Both the position numbers and the translations under genes were made by a program. The notes beneath the pieces were generated by a model. The model did no database searches. It was not told the DNA's origin and saw nothing but the letters and a program-made list of their open reading frames with translations. Below are positions 1 through 9,912 of a stretch of DNA of 64,000 bases, piece after piece (position 1 is the stretch's first letter; each line of letters starts with the position of its first letter). The DNA is taken from NCBI RefSeq assembly GCF_050436995.1, contig NC_134771.1, forward strand, positions 4,195,501 to 4,259,500, written 5' to 3'. Source of the stretch: Anticarsia gemmatalis (taxonomy: Eukaryota; Arthropoda; Insecta; Lepidoptera; Erebidae).

Positions 1-249
1 ATGGCAACCATAAGTATTTCATCAAAATATCTGTAAAAACATCAGGAGACTGCATAGATAGGTCATATCTTGTGTTGTATTTATGTTTAAACGTATAGAA
101 CGACAGAAACTAGTCGATGTGCAGAAATTGGCCGCTAACGCCGAGACAACAACCCGTGGTCAGCATCCCCTCGGTAATGTACCTTCGTTCCCGTATAGCG
201 GCCGACCCGTCATCTTTGGCGTTACTTACGACCCGTGACCAACTTAGAC

Positions 250-345
250 CTTAAGATTCAAATTCGAATTCAAATTCAATTTTTATTCACAAACAATTTT
301 TACATTGTGTTTGAATACATATAAAGACAGAAAAACACCACTTAC
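250..345 (-). mobile_element. LINE 3' tail fragment
   Basis: Read on the minus strand, the segment ends with AATAAA followed by short TTGAAT/TTTGAA repeats, the usual look of an insect LINE 3' end with a simple-repeat tail. No reverse-transcriptase reading frame is attached. The GC-richer block at 130-235 may belong to the same element but was not identified. Confidence 0.35.
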
Positions 346-761
346 ACATCCCAGTACAAGTATTGAATACAAAATAACACTATTATAAACATGCATGTCA
401 ACAGAATAAAAACAATCCAAAGCGATGAGTGGTCAATAATAAATTATAATTAAATTTAAGCGAATTGTATTTTTTTAATAAATGGATTATAGATGTCTTT
501 ATATAAAACAATTAATGATGTGAATTATGTCATTAAATTTATTGTTATAATAGTAATTTATTATTGTTGTTCCACCTCACAGTATGTACACTTTTGCAAA
601 TCATCAAGAGAATATAAACACCCTGATTGTTGGGTACACTGAGTGGATTGAAGTTATTTGGCAGTCTGCAAGTTCTACAGCAACTGATATGAATAATTGC
701 ATGATGCATGAAGTCTAGCGTGGCAGGCCAGAGTAAATTTAGTTAACACTAAAGAAATTAC
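346..761. other. COPZ intron 3, no feature seen
   Basis: AT-rich sequence left of exon 3; no further zeta-COP exon and no recognised repeat. Confidence 0.5.
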
Positions 762-861
762 CTCATTTTCATGTGAGCTGCCCATAACATAGAAGAACAG
801 GTCCACATTGCTCTTGTACACACAGGTCAGACCTTCTAGCATGATGATCTCTGCGTTTGCT
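762..861 (-). CDS. COPZ: COPZ exon 3
   Basis: 100 nt: one base finishes the split arginine, then 33 codons ANAEIIMLEGLTCVYKSN...GSSHENE. Acceptor TTTTCAG (862-868) and donor GTAATTTC (754-761) on the minus strand. The exon ends in phase 0 after ENE, where the family continues with leucine. Confidence 0.95.
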
Positions 862-2076
862 CTGAAAACATAGCAATAACAATTTAACCACTCAAATATA
901 TAAGGAAGATATTTCTTTTGTCAATCAAAGTAGTTAAAGTTGTTTCCAGTCTGTCACTAAATTGTTTGTATAAAAGTTAAAGCCTAAAGGCTTATTAAGA
1001 GTTTTGTTTCTTTCACTCCTTAGCGAAATGAAAAAGAGAAAACATATTATAGTAGCTTTTTAACTAAAATAGGTTTATAGTGCGTTTGTGAATAAGAGGG
1101 TTTAGGTTTTAGTAGTGTTTTTTATTAATGACCCATTGCTGGGCAAAAGTCTCCTTCTGAACCAAGGGATGGGCAGAGAGGTTGGGTTCTAAGTCTCTTC
1201 AAGAGCTGGTTTGATACTTTCTGTGCCCTCAAGAAATGTATTAAACAACTGTTAGGAATACAAGGTTTCATCACTATATTCTGTATAATAGCTGCTTGGA
1301 TAAGTTTACCTGTGAGTCTTATTAAACAGGTTCTTCTCAAAAGCCTTCTGTTCTTTAGCAGTGGGCAGCACGTCTTTGTCATAGTACTTGGCTAAGATCC
1401 TGTTGCCATCATTGTCTAGGATGCACATCCCTTTGACTATGTACAGGGTGGGTTCCTGAGATAAAATACCTGTATTTTAGGTTCTATTTACACACATACA
1501 TAATATCACACGTTTTTTCCACAAGGGTAGGCAGAGACTAAAGAACTAGAAGAAAAGAACTATTAGAAGAGAGATAGAGGTTTTATAAAGTGGTCTAAAA
1601 ACCAGGGATCTCTTCTCATCGTTGCTGCATCTGTCTATTTGTTTGCGTTTAATGACAAATGTACTGATTCCCGAAGTTTTAGCGCACTGGGTGGAACTGA
1701 GGCGGCCTGGGTGTGAAATCACATTACTGTATTTAGTATTACCGTCTGTATCTAACAGTAATAGAGGAATAGACCAACTATTGGCCGAATCCATTGACTT
1801 TAGAACAGAAATGTACTAAGTTGTACTTTGCGACGTATATACCAAGATTATTTACTAAAAACAACACTTGTAGTACTAATATAGAGTCTGTAGGCTTTGT
1901 AGATGCATTTTTTAACATTTGGAGTGAATTTTACTAAGAAAAATCAAGCAAAACTGTGAGAAATCAGCCAAAGTCGGCGGCACTTGGTTAGCTACGATAA
2001 ACATGTCTAATTTTCAGTGTTTACAGGATAAATCTTCGAGTAAATTTGGATTACTTACAAAAAGTGATCCTTCCAT
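762..2076 (-). CDS. COPZ: Coatomer subunit zeta, 5' half of the gene (3 exons, continues left of window)
   Basis: Zeta-COP is a small subunit of the COPI coat that forms vesicles on Golgi membranes for Golgi-to-ER and intra-Golgi traffic; it pairs with gamma-COP in the adaptor-like F-subcomplex and folds as a longin-like (AP sigma-type) domain. Joining exons 2059-2076, 1310-1455 and 762-861 on the minus strand gives 88 codons without a stop. Diagnostic stretches are EPTLYIVKGMCILDNDGNR, KEQKAFEKNLFNKTHR and VDLFFYVMGSSHENE, which match the animal zeta-COP N-terminus almost position for position. Family members are about 175-180 residues, so about half is present; the next codon should start the conserved LILM-type segment, and no such exon lies in 1-761. 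All introns obey GT-AG. The chosen start gives MEGSLF with A at -3 and G at +4; a second in-frame ATG five codons upstream (2089-2091) would add MVHTT. Intron 2 carries a SINE-E copy. Confidence 0.93.
1118..1285 (-). mobile_element. SINE-E fragment inside COPZ intron 2
   Basis: Carries the family's 3' signature (plus-strand reading CCCATTGCTGGGCAAAAGTC, then a CAAGGGATGGG block) and a later piece matching the region that includes ACAAGGTTTCATC. The tRNA-like head is missing. Confidence 0.65.
1310..1455 (-). CDS. COPZ: COPZ exon 2
   Basis: 146 nt: 48 full codons from EPTLY to KTH plus two bases (AG) of an arginine codon that is completed in exon 3. Acceptor CTCAG at 1456-1460 and donor GTAAAC at 1304-1309, both read on the minus strand. 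This is the most conserved segment of zeta-COP (ILDNDGNR, KYYD, KEQKAFEKNLF). Confidence 0.95.
1505..1545 (-). repeat. Repeat X fragment in COPZ intron 1
   Basis: Short match (TTTTTCCACAAGGGTAGGCA, then GAGACTAAAGAAC) to dispersed repeat X, also at 14476, 19068 and 59165. Confidence 0.45.
2059..2076 (-). CDS. COPZ: COPZ exon 1, coding part (MEGSLF)
   Basis: Eighteen coding bases, phase 0, followed on the minus strand by the donor GTAAGTAA (2051-2058). The ATG at 2074-2076 sits in a strong Kozak context; an in-frame ATG at 2089-2091 with no stop between makes the exact start ambiguous. Confidence 0.85.
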
Positions 2077-2240
2077 GGTCGTATGCACCATTTTATTTGT
2101 AAAACAAAATTCAAATAAGCTCTGTTTTGGTTAAAACACGCAATGAACAAGACTGTGTTGACGTGTTCGTCGCAAATTGACAGTTGAAGTTTGATGTTGA
2201 CGTTTGTGACGTGCCCAATAGAGGTGTAACCATTACTACA
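2077..2240 (-). promoter_or_regulatory. Likely COPZ promoter and 5' UTR
   Basis: Directly upstream of the COPZ start. It holds several TGACG/GACGT motifs (about 2156-2212) and a CCAAT motif read on the plus strand at 2215-2219. Repeated TGACAGTTGAAGT-like sequence is common around insect transcription starts. No TATA box is evident. The transcription start is not determined. Confidence 0.4.
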
Positions 2241-2789
2241 ATTTTATTAAAGTTTAGGTGATTTACTAAATTCTTTAACTAAATTCCGTAAAAAGAACTG
2301 TAACGTTGATGTTTAGTACATAAAAACATTCACTAAAAATAAAGTGTGTCTGAAGTTTGTTGCTAAAACTAGTAAATGTAATAGGAAAAAAACGATTTAT
2401 ATAGTGATCGCCTCGTTCGGGACGTAGGGACATCTCTAGTGAGCGCGTTTCAAAGACCAACCTATGTGAATCCTGATATTTTAAGCCTGATTTGTTATTT
2501 ATAGCCGTGACTGTAATTTCTAATTTATTAATGGTAAAAAATTCAATGTTAGTGAATTGGATTAGAATCTTCGGTTAAAACATGCGACTAAATTATTTAC
2601 CAAGAAATTTTTATTCGAAGATTGACGTGGCATCGAGCCTCAACGTTGTTAATAACGCAAAAGCGCCACCTGCCGGCCGCGCAATAATTTACTATACCAC
2701 CAAGCTAGTCTAGTGAGAGTGGGCACCTGGTCTGAGTATTGTGCGCAGCAAAGAGCCACTACCATTACGTAGTATTCATGTTACACTAG
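2241..2789. other. Intergenic, nothing recognised
   Basis: AT-rich; one CpG-rich patch at about 2660-2685 (GCGCCACCTGCCGGCCGCGC). No exon or known repeat seen. Confidence 0.5.
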
Positions 2790-2930
2790 ATTTTACCCGC
2801 GAACTCGTCGGCATGAAAATTTCCTGGAAAAGTATCTTATGTAGTAAGCCAGGTTATAAGTATTTATAGGCTGTAAGTGTACCAAAATTCATTAAAATCA
2901 GACCAGTATAGCAGTTTTCGAGTATCAAAT
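2790..2930 (-). mobile_element. Degenerate Hel-5-type Helitron-like fragment
   Basis: Begins (plus strand) TTTTACCCGCGAACTCGTCG and continues with CCAGGTTATAA and AAAATTCATTAAAATC blocks, the same order as the better copy at 53151. The 5' terminus is not recognisable. Confidence 0.45.
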
Positions 2931-3836
2931 TTAAAATACAATGTAGGATACACCTCGGCTTGGTAGTTTCTATAAAAGTGGCACTGTATGACTGTAGCAA
3001 ATAATATTGTCAGATGTTCAGAAAATAAAACCATCTTACGAAATAAGATCACAAAAAAAGTTAAAGTTTTTGTTTCAAAACACTTTGATGCAACCGACAA
3101 AAATAGAGTTCTAATTACAATATTTTCGCGCCACAATTTGACAGATGTCGGTAATGGCCGTCGAGAATAGACAACGATAGATCTTTGATGTCACCGAATC
3201 AAATTACAAAAGTTAAATTTCCGCTAGACATGTTAGAAGTCGGATAACTTATTTAGTTTTATTTATATATTCACCTACCACGGTGTTAAATTAAAGAGGG
3301 AGGATCTATGCTGATTCGAAATAAAAGAAGGTTTGAGAAATGTGCCAAACAAAACTAGAGAAAAAAAAACAAGAAGACCTGAAGAACATTTAAGTACCTA
3401 ACTAATCTTAGATTTTACATCTTAAGAAATTGATAATTATGTTTACCAACCTACCTATTCAGTTTTGCTATAGCCTGTCTCCTAGGACCCTATTACTAAG
3501 ACTTTGCGTAGGTATAGGTCTGCTACCAGGCTGTTTCATGCACCGTAATAGCTAGACAGTTGAAATTTTTATATAATTAAAACAAAAATAGATATTTAAG
3601 AGGACCGCTATAAAACAAGCATGATTTTCCCGTTTTTACAAATATTAGTACGGATACAGAACCATTCATGCGCGAGGCTACATCGCACTTGGCCGGTTTT
3701 ATTAAAATAAAATCTCTACGTTTATAATGAAAAACTTAACATCTTAATAATATACGTTTATTTATCTAATAACTAAGGAGATCGGACTTATCATGGACCG
3801 GTCACAGCCTGCTCCCTAATAATCCATTTAATTAAA
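2931..3836. other. Intergenic, nothing recognised
   Basis: AT-rich sequence with overlapping short ORFs on both strands that show no protein similarity I recognise. Confidence 0.5.
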
Positions 3837-4100
3837 TCTATACTAATATTATAAAGCTGAAGAGTTTGTTTGTTTGATTGTTTGTTTGTTTGGTGGTTTA
3901 AACGCGCTAATCTCGGGAACTACTGGTCCGATTTGAAAAATTCTTTCAGTGTAAGATAGCCCATTTATCGAGGAAGGCTATAGGCTATATATCATCACGC
4001 TACGACCAATAGGAGCAGAGTACCAGTGAAAAATGTTACAAATACGGGGAAAATTATGATTCTCTTATGTGACGCAAACGAAGTTGCGCGGGTCAGCTAG
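3837..4100 (+). mobile_element. Hel-1 Helitron-like element, near full length
   Basis: Starts TCTATACTAATATTATAAAG, has a TTTG simple repeat, then GGCTATATATCATCACGC and ends GCGGGTCAGCTAG. The left flank is A and the right flank T, as expected for Helitron insertion between A and T. About 264 bp, non-coding, so non-autonomous. Confidence 0.85.
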
Positions 4101-4334
4101 TATAAACATATTATTTTCTATTAGTTTAAAACTTAATCCCCCGACCTTTTAGGAACGTCTAAAATTAAATGGCGTTATAAATAAATCACATTGTTTGCCT
4201 TACAGCCCTCTTTGTCAGCTATAAATAAATACACCCGTTTTAATCTTCATCGCCTGTCATACGAGACAGTGAAGTTTTGTATTTTTACACCAAATTACTT
4301 TCTAAAGCGTTTAACTGTAGTACTCTCTCGAATG

Positions 4335-4410
4335 TTAACGAGTTAAGCAACTAATGGCGCTGACATTCCTTGGATGGGTGACCGCTTGCGGCTGAAGGTG
4401 TGATGTTCAA
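4335..4410 (+). mobile_element. 5S-C: 5S rRNA-like SINE head
   Basis: Contains GAGTTAAGCA, then exactly 21 nt, then TGGATGGGTGACCGC. In 5S rRNA genes GAAGTTAAGCA and TGGATGGGTGACCGC are separated by the same distance, covering the polymerase III box A to box C region. It lacks the rest of a 5S gene, so it is a derived element head rather than a working 5S gene. Confidence 0.6.
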
Positions 4411-4453
4411 AACTTATGCTAGCTTAGTCTCTAGTCTATAAATCATGCCCGAA

Positions 4454-4567
4454 TCCTTTCTTCCAACTATGTTGGAGTCAGCTTTCAGTCTCACCAGATG
4501 CAGCTAAATACCAGTATTTTACATGGAGCGACTGCCTATCGGACCTTCACAACCCAGTTACCTCGGG
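4454..4567 (-). mobile_element. 5S-B tail fragment
   Basis: Matches the 3' part of the full 5S-B element at 51820 (plus-strand words TATGTTGGAGTC, ACATGGAGCGACTGCC, AACCCAGTTACC). Opposite in strand to the 5S-like head just upstream. Confidence 0.7.
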
Positions 4568-5007
4568 AAACGAAAAATCTTAGTCAGTGTCTCAGTCTTA
4601 GTCACTTCTTTAAAATATTTAATTAGTTTAGTCTTACGGAAACAAGAATAAATATCTAAAAATACTTTAAAATACAGAACAAAATGTACTAATAAGTAGA
4701 CCTAGTTTCCGTAATGAAACGAGCTTGGATTAAAAGGTAACACAGAAAATGTTTCAATAATCCGTTGCTTTGATAATAGCACATGACAGGTAATTTGGAT
4801 GAGCCGGCCGATTTTTAGGTCAACACGGTAATGTCGGGCTTTTTAAGGAAATCCTTTAACGAGGCTTGGAGTTTTGAAATGTGGTTTAAATATAGCTACA
4901 GGAAGGTGATTAATGAAATGGGAATATTGTAATGGCAAATAAATTTACTTTCAATATAGGTGTTAAGCATTAATACTTACATTAATAATTAAGACCTATA
5001 ATTTACC
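4568..5007. other. Intergenic, nothing recognised
   Basis: AT-rich, no coding or repeat signal identified. Confidence 0.5.
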
Positions 5008-5119
5008 CCCGGTTTCTGAGGTACATTTAGCGGTAGTTTATCTATCCAATACTGTCTAAACTCATATAAAAAACGCTATTGAATAGATAAACTACCGCTA
5101 AATGTACTCAGAAACCGGG
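5008..5119. mobile_element. Palindromic MITE-1
   Basis: About 43-bp inverted arms, starting CCCGGTTTCTGAG and ending with its complement, around a short AT-rich centre with CTCATATAAAAAACGC. Left arm 5008-5050, right arm 5078-5119, with one inserted base and one mismatch. Further copies at 21350 and 53396. Confidence 0.8.
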
Positions 5120-6390
5120 CGTTAGCGGTGTTCAGATTTTACTGCTTAATATTATACATTCACTATAAAGCGTATTTTTATTTTTGGTTTTACAAACAGT
5201 CCCTGAAAAGTACTTATAATTATATTTCTCTTCTCGTATTAAAATGTATATCATCTTTTCTACTTCTAAGTATTTATTGATCAAACTCTAACTCGTGTCG
5301 GCAAAATAAACTGCATTACAAAACTTTTCGGTAAGGTAACCTACCTACATTAAAAAGTGAAAAAAAAAACATTTAAAATGGCGCCAAAATTCACTCACTT
5401 TACATTCCAAACTAAAACAAAGTGTCTATTAACCTCTAAAGTCTTTTAAAAATCTTTACTTACTCACATTTCACCCCTCTTATTGTCTCTAAAATCGACT
5501 AAACCACCCCAAAATATAATCCTTAACTGTAACGATCTCGGGAAACGATTTTAAAAGAAAAACAAAAAAAAAATTCCATCCCCAGTGTAAAAAGACCTAT
5601 GTGTCAATGTTACAAGTTGGTAATGAGAGGTCAAGTTATAATGGCAAACTATTTTGGGCTGTACATTCATAAATTTCACAGGACAGTGTTCGGGTAAATC
5701 ATTTTAACGCCAAAACTGAGTATGGATGATGCTTCAGTGTTGTTTAGATGATACGTGACGGATACGACACGATATTTTTGTCACTTTTTTTTATGACTTT
5801 TAGTGTTAAAAGTAATGGAACTGATTATTCTGGAGACCCTGTGCCTGTATCTAGAAGGAAAATTAACACTATGACTTTATTTTTGTACAATTACAATATT
5901 GTTTTTGCGATTGTTTCGTATCTGCATCCGTGGAAAAAAATGAAAAGAAAAGGATATTTAAATACCTAAGCTTCAGCTTTTTTTCATTCGTTACTGGATA
6001 TTAATGAAAGGTAACTACGGTTTTATTTATGAAAACTGGACAAAATACAAATTTTCACAAGGACCTAGCCTCCTTAAAATTAGCAGTCTTATCTACTATT
6101 ACATGCAACTAACTCATTTTTTATCGACTTTAAAAAAAGGAGTCCGCTCTCAATTTATCTTCAACATATTCTTAAGTATTTTCCCGATTATTTTCTTACA
6201 GTAAAGTCTAATAATTCTTCCTGAATACTTCTCATAGTTAATAATAATATTTTTACTGAAATAATCGTGTGTATTTGCTCCAAATATCGTGTAATATAAA
6301 ACCATACGTCAAACGCTCCTGACACCGTCCGCCATTGCACTACAAACGTCGATCTATTAATACAAGTTTACGCCAGCATTAATGAACGAT
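5120..6390. other. Intergenic, nothing recognised
   Basis: Long AT-rich stretch with homopolymer runs. Two ORFs of 73 and 66 codons (5748, 6004) have phenylalanine/isoleucine/lysine-heavy composition typical of AT-rich noise. Confidence 0.5.
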
Positions 6391-7088
6391 CAGTGTTGGG
6401 CAAAATTTAGTTTGATTGATGATTGATGATTAAGATTAAATTATTTATTCATGACTAATGAATAATGACTAAAAAAATTCAATCATGAGTCGTGATTGAT
6501 GATTAAATTAGTGTTAGTGTTAGTTATTCAATCATGACTAAAATTTTAATGACTAAAAATAATAGTTAAATAAAACTAAGCTTTTCAAGTCTACGTTCCA
6601 TGACTGTTGATTTGTTAATCACAGGTTTTTAATTAAAGCTAGTTTTACAACAGAATCAGTTAATTTTTTTTTAATTTACACAGGTACACATTTGCAAAAA
6701 TAAGTTCGGGCTAATTTAGTTTAAAATAATTTAAATTGCTTTTTAAAACTACGCGTTTTGAAAATCAAATTTTATAAATAATGGAATTATCTTCTTTCAG
6801 TCAACTTAAGGTGGTGATCAGTTATAGTTTTATAGATGTGTTCAATTAAACTAAAATTATGTCACCTGAATTATTTTTTTTATAATAATGTAATAATCAT
6901 CATACAAAAATACAATAAATTAGTCATCAGTCATTTAATCATTAAATGATTGATGACTAATTTATTTAATCATGATTATGATTATTATTTTTACTCATGA
7001 TTAATTCAATCATGACTAAATAATTCATGACTAAATTAGTCATGACTAATCAATTGATTGAAAAAATTAGTTGATTGACCCAACACTG
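6391..7088. mobile_element. Complete non-autonomous hAT element (698 bp) with 8-bp TSD
   Basis: Termini are CAGTGTTGGGC and its near complement ending CCAACACTG. Both sides carry the identical 8-mer TGAACGAT (6383-6390 and 7089-7096), the target duplication length of hAT transposons. The interior is AT-rich and made largely of repeated GATTGATGATTAA and CATGACTAA words in both orientations near the ends; it has no transposase reading frame. Confidence 0.9.
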
Positions 7089-7149
7089 TGAACGATTAAC
7101 GTTGGAATACACGCAAAATGCGGATACGGGGACTTTTACTTCCATTTTA

Positions 7150-7320
7150 TTATACACTGCCCTCTGAGCGGTAGTGGATCACGAGGTCTCGGGTTCGATT
7201 CGCAGGCATTAAAGCTCATAAGCATTTGACTCGTAAAAAGTATCCTATGTTAATCCAGGTTATGGCTCAAAATCATTAAAATACGTTCTGTAGTTTTGTT
7301 TTAATTGAGTTACAATAATC
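7150..7320 (+). mobile_element. tRNA-headed SINE-like fragment with Hel/LINE-type tail
   Basis: A box B-like GGTTCGATTC at about 7193 follows a plausible box A region (GAGCGGTAGTGG). Downstream is GTAAAAAGTATCCTATGTTA with CCAGGTTATGG, a tail motif shared with Hel-5-type elements. Family not assigned. Confidence 0.45.
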
Positions 7321-7351
7321 CCACCATAATTTCGCATTTACTACACTAGAG

Positions 7352-7503
7352 AGCGTCTCTTGTGAGTCTCTCTCTTCGGAGGGCATGTAAATTGTCGGTC
7401 TCGGTTGTTGTCAATTAAGATAACAGTCGTTAAGCCATGTTAAGGGCCTAACGGGCGGCTTGAACAACTTTGACACTAGGTTGATCACTAACCATACGAC
7501 AGA
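7352..7503 (+). mobile_element. 5S-A tail copy (5' truncated)
   Basis: Begins near the CTTCGGAGGGCATGTAAA block and runs through TAACAGTCGTTAAGCCA, GGGCGGCTTGAACAACTTTG and ACCATACGA, the order seen in full 5S-A copies at 28205 and 57618. The 5S-like head is absent. Confidence 0.75.
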
Positions 7504-8165
7504 AAGATGTGAAAACTCAGACCTGAATAACCTAACGAAACAATAACCACAAACTATGTAGAACGTTTTAAAGTCATAGTCATATTGTTACATCTTACAT
7601 CCATAGCTACGTTCACAATACAAGATCAATTACACGGTACACTCAGAACTCAAAGACTATTAATGACATCGGTATGCACTCTTACAAAACGGGGCGGATG
7701 TTACACCGAAGCGTAATGTTGTACGAACACAACGCGTTCTTAAACCTCCCCGAGATAATTAGCCTCATCACAAAAGACCTTTGAAGCACGGAGAATCTCA
7801 GTTCAAAAACTATCAAGCGGTCACACATCTTTAGGTGCCGCCAAACAACTTGAACAATTTCGCTACATCTTAGTGAACGATTTTTAGGTCAGTTTAGGTA
7901 TAATAGTTTTGCGCAAAGGCGACGGCGTTTCAGCTTCGACCACCCGACTGGTATAACAACCAACCAAGTGTCTTCTGCACTGGGTCTACATTCTGTTTAC
8001 TTTCTAATACAGCAAATTATGTTCAAGTTGTTTGGCAACGTCTATACCTATAGAATGAACGCGTCAAGGATTGCTTACCCAGTGAAACGACCGGTGAACG
8101 CATTGAGTATGAGCATCTCAATTAAAGAATAAAATAAAAATTGGTCTATGACTATTCTGTTGTTG
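7504..8165. other. Degraded repeats, mostly unassigned
   Basis: Parts of 7780-7830 (GAAGCACGGAGA, AAGCGGTCACACATCT) and 8040-8110 (GATTGCTTACCCAGTGAAAC, then GGTGAACGCA) look like old minus-strand 5S-A sequence. The rest is unrecognised. Confidence 0.4.
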
Positions 8166-8366
8166 CCTCCGTGGCGTAGTTTAGGTCACCATGCCGCTAC
8201 CATTGCGTCGGGAAGTCGCGTTTGGTTCCCACACGAAAAAAATATTTGTGCGATCCACAAATAGTTGTTACGGCTTTGTGTCTGATGTTTGTATGCTTGT
8301 AAAAGTCCACGCAACGCAAGAGCAATTCTTAGAGCGAGAGTTGTCTTTCTAAACATAAAAAGATAC
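8166..8366 (+). mobile_element. SINE-B copy
   Basis: tRNA-like head starting GCCTCCGTGGCG, box B-like GGTTCCCACACGA, then the family body (CGATCCACAAATAGTTGTT, GTTTGTATGCTTGTAAAAGT, AAGAGCAATTCTTAGAGCG). Followed after six bases by a Helitron. Confidence 0.8.
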
Positions 8367-8372
8367 TAAACA

Positions 8373-8607
8373 CTAGCTGACCCGCGCAACTTATTATACA
8401 TTGTGAAATTTTTCCCTGTTTTTGTAACATTCATTACTGGTACTCTGCTCCTCTTGGTCGTAGCGTGATGATATATAGCCTATGTCCTTTCTCGGGTATC
8501 AAAATATCTCCATACTAAATTTCATGCAAATTGGTTCAGTACTTTAGGCGTGATTGAGTAGCAGACAGCAGACAGAGTTACTTTCGCATTTATAATATTA
8601 GTATGGA
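8373..8607 (-). mobile_element. Chimeric Hel-1/Hel-2 Helitron-like element
   Basis: On the minus strand it starts TCCATACTAATATTATAAAT and has the Hel-2 first half (GTCTGCTGTCTGCTACTCAA, TGGAGATATTTTGATACCCG), then switches at ATAGGCTA to the Hel-1 second half and ends GCGGGTCAGCTAG. The same structure occurs at 26634. Confidence 0.8.
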
Positions 8608-8796
8608 TTTTTACAATTCGGTGTAACAAACACCCAGCGACATTGTTTAACGGCACGTTCATTACATACGAAATATAATTAATAGTTGGTATTGTAACAC
8701 TTTTAATTGTTCGCATTCCGATCTTTGTTCCTCTCGTGGTCGAGTATTTGAGAACACCACTACGAGTGATAGAGAATGAAATAATATAACTGTTCA

Positions 8797-9056
8797 GCAC
8801 GTTTGGCGCAGTGGTTTAAGCGGTCACCTCGCCGCAACAACCGTAGCGCCGCGTGTGGTGGGTTCGAATCCCACCAGGGACAAATCGTTGTGTGATGAGC
8901 ACGAGTATTTGTTCTGAGCCTGGATGTCAATTTATCTATACAAGTATGTATTTATTTACAAGTATATAAGTATGTTTATCAGTTATTTGGTTACCATAGT
9001 ACAAGTTCTGCTTAGTTTGGAATCAAATGACCGTGTGTGAGTTGTCCAATAATATT
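8797..9056 (+). mobile_element. SINE-A copy, full length
   Basis: tRNA-derived head with box A-like TGGCGCAGTGGTTTAAG and box B GGTTCGAATCCC, then GATGAGCACGAGTATTTGTT, a TATATAAGTATG stretch, ACCATAGTACAAG and a terminal GTGTGTGAGTTGTCC. Other copies: 15711, 22487, 58813. Confidence 0.85.
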
Positions 9057-9059
9057 TAT

Positions 9060-9152
9060 TATTTTTTTACCCATTAGTGCTGGGTAAAGATCTTCTCCCA
9101 AACTAGGGAGGGGTTAGGCCTTGAGTCCACTACGCTGACCATGTGCGGGTTG
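9060..9152 (-). mobile_element. SINE-E 3' fragment
   Basis: Plus-strand reading TTACCCATTAGTGCTGGGTA, then CTAGGGAGGGGTTAGGCC and GTGCGGGTTG. It is joined directly to the end of the preceding SINE-A. Confidence 0.75.
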
Positions 9153-9186
9153 ATAAACATACTTATATACTTCTAAATATAAAATA

Positions 9187-9229
9187 GGGCTAAACAACAA
9201 TTTATTTTTTAAAAATTGTTGTTTAGCCC
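9187..9229. repeat. Perfect 17-bp-arm hairpin
   Basis: GGGCTAAACAACAATTT and its exact complement flank a 9-nt T/A loop. It may be the remnant of a tiny foldback element; no target duplication is clear. Confidence 0.8.
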
Positions 9230-9411
9230 AGAAAACCCTTAACCCGAAGACCTCATGAACAAGCAGGGTTTTACTGTATCATAATAATGCTGGAGCAGCG
9301 TGTATAATAAGTAATAAACTAAATATAACTAAGAGTGGATGGAGATGTTCAAACGATGCGTTAAACAGCCGCAGACAGACGTTTGTCAAACGTGTTAGTG
9401 ACGGACATAGT

Positions 9412-9650
9412 TTGGTGTTAAGCTTGTTCATAATGATGTTGTCTGAATATAGCTGCAGGCTGCAAGAAGGTGCTCTGAAGTGCTTGTTTGAAAGTCATAC
9501 TAAATTCAGACATATAAAGGCATTTGGCGCGTATACCCACCGCAATAAAAATGAGTTTTGTGTCACGTCTTCACTTTTCTGTTTTTTGTATTATTTTTTT
9601 TTGTTATTATTACTCGACCCACTAAGTTGTACAGTAAAGTACGTTAAATA
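9412..9650. other. Unassigned sequence
   Basis: A 79-codon ORF here has no recognisable domain; it ends where the 5S-B copy starts. Confidence 0.4.
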
Positions 9651-9870
9651 GTGGGTCCCGGCTATCAATTTCACAGATCTTTGACTATCGTTGCGATAGT
9701 CAGAAGCTTGAAAGTCTGACAACCAGTCTTACCAGCGGTACCGGGTTAAAACCCAAGTAACTGGGTGGTGTAAGTCCGCCAGTCGCTCCATGTAAAACAC
9801 TGGTATACAGCTGCTTCCGGTGAGACTGGAAGCCGACTCCAACATAGTTGGGAGAAAGGCTAAGCTGATG
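9651..9870 (+). mobile_element. 5S-B copy (5' truncated)
   Basis: Starts GTGGGTCCCGGCT and contains AACCCAAGTAACTGGGT, GTCGCTCCATGTAAAACAC and the terminal AAGGCTAAGCTGATG, aligned with positions 51961-52155 of the full copy. Confidence 0.8.
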
Positions 9871-9912
9871 GTTTTTCTTATCCTTATAGCTTCAACTTCG
9901 GCTTAAGACTAA

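Noticed and set aside
130..235. Next COPZ exon or another coding exon in the GC-rich block near the left edge
   Set aside because: Translation does not give the conserved zeta-COP segment expected after ENE, and no splice acceptor in frame was found.
4335..4410. Functional 5S rRNA gene
   Set aside because: Only the internal promoter portion matches; the ends of 5S rRNA and a T-run terminator at the right place are missing.
8797..8880. Possible tRNA gene
   Set aside because: Boxes A and B are present but the sequence continues into a SINE-A body repeated elsewhere; it is a SINE head. The same applies to the other tRNA-like heads.
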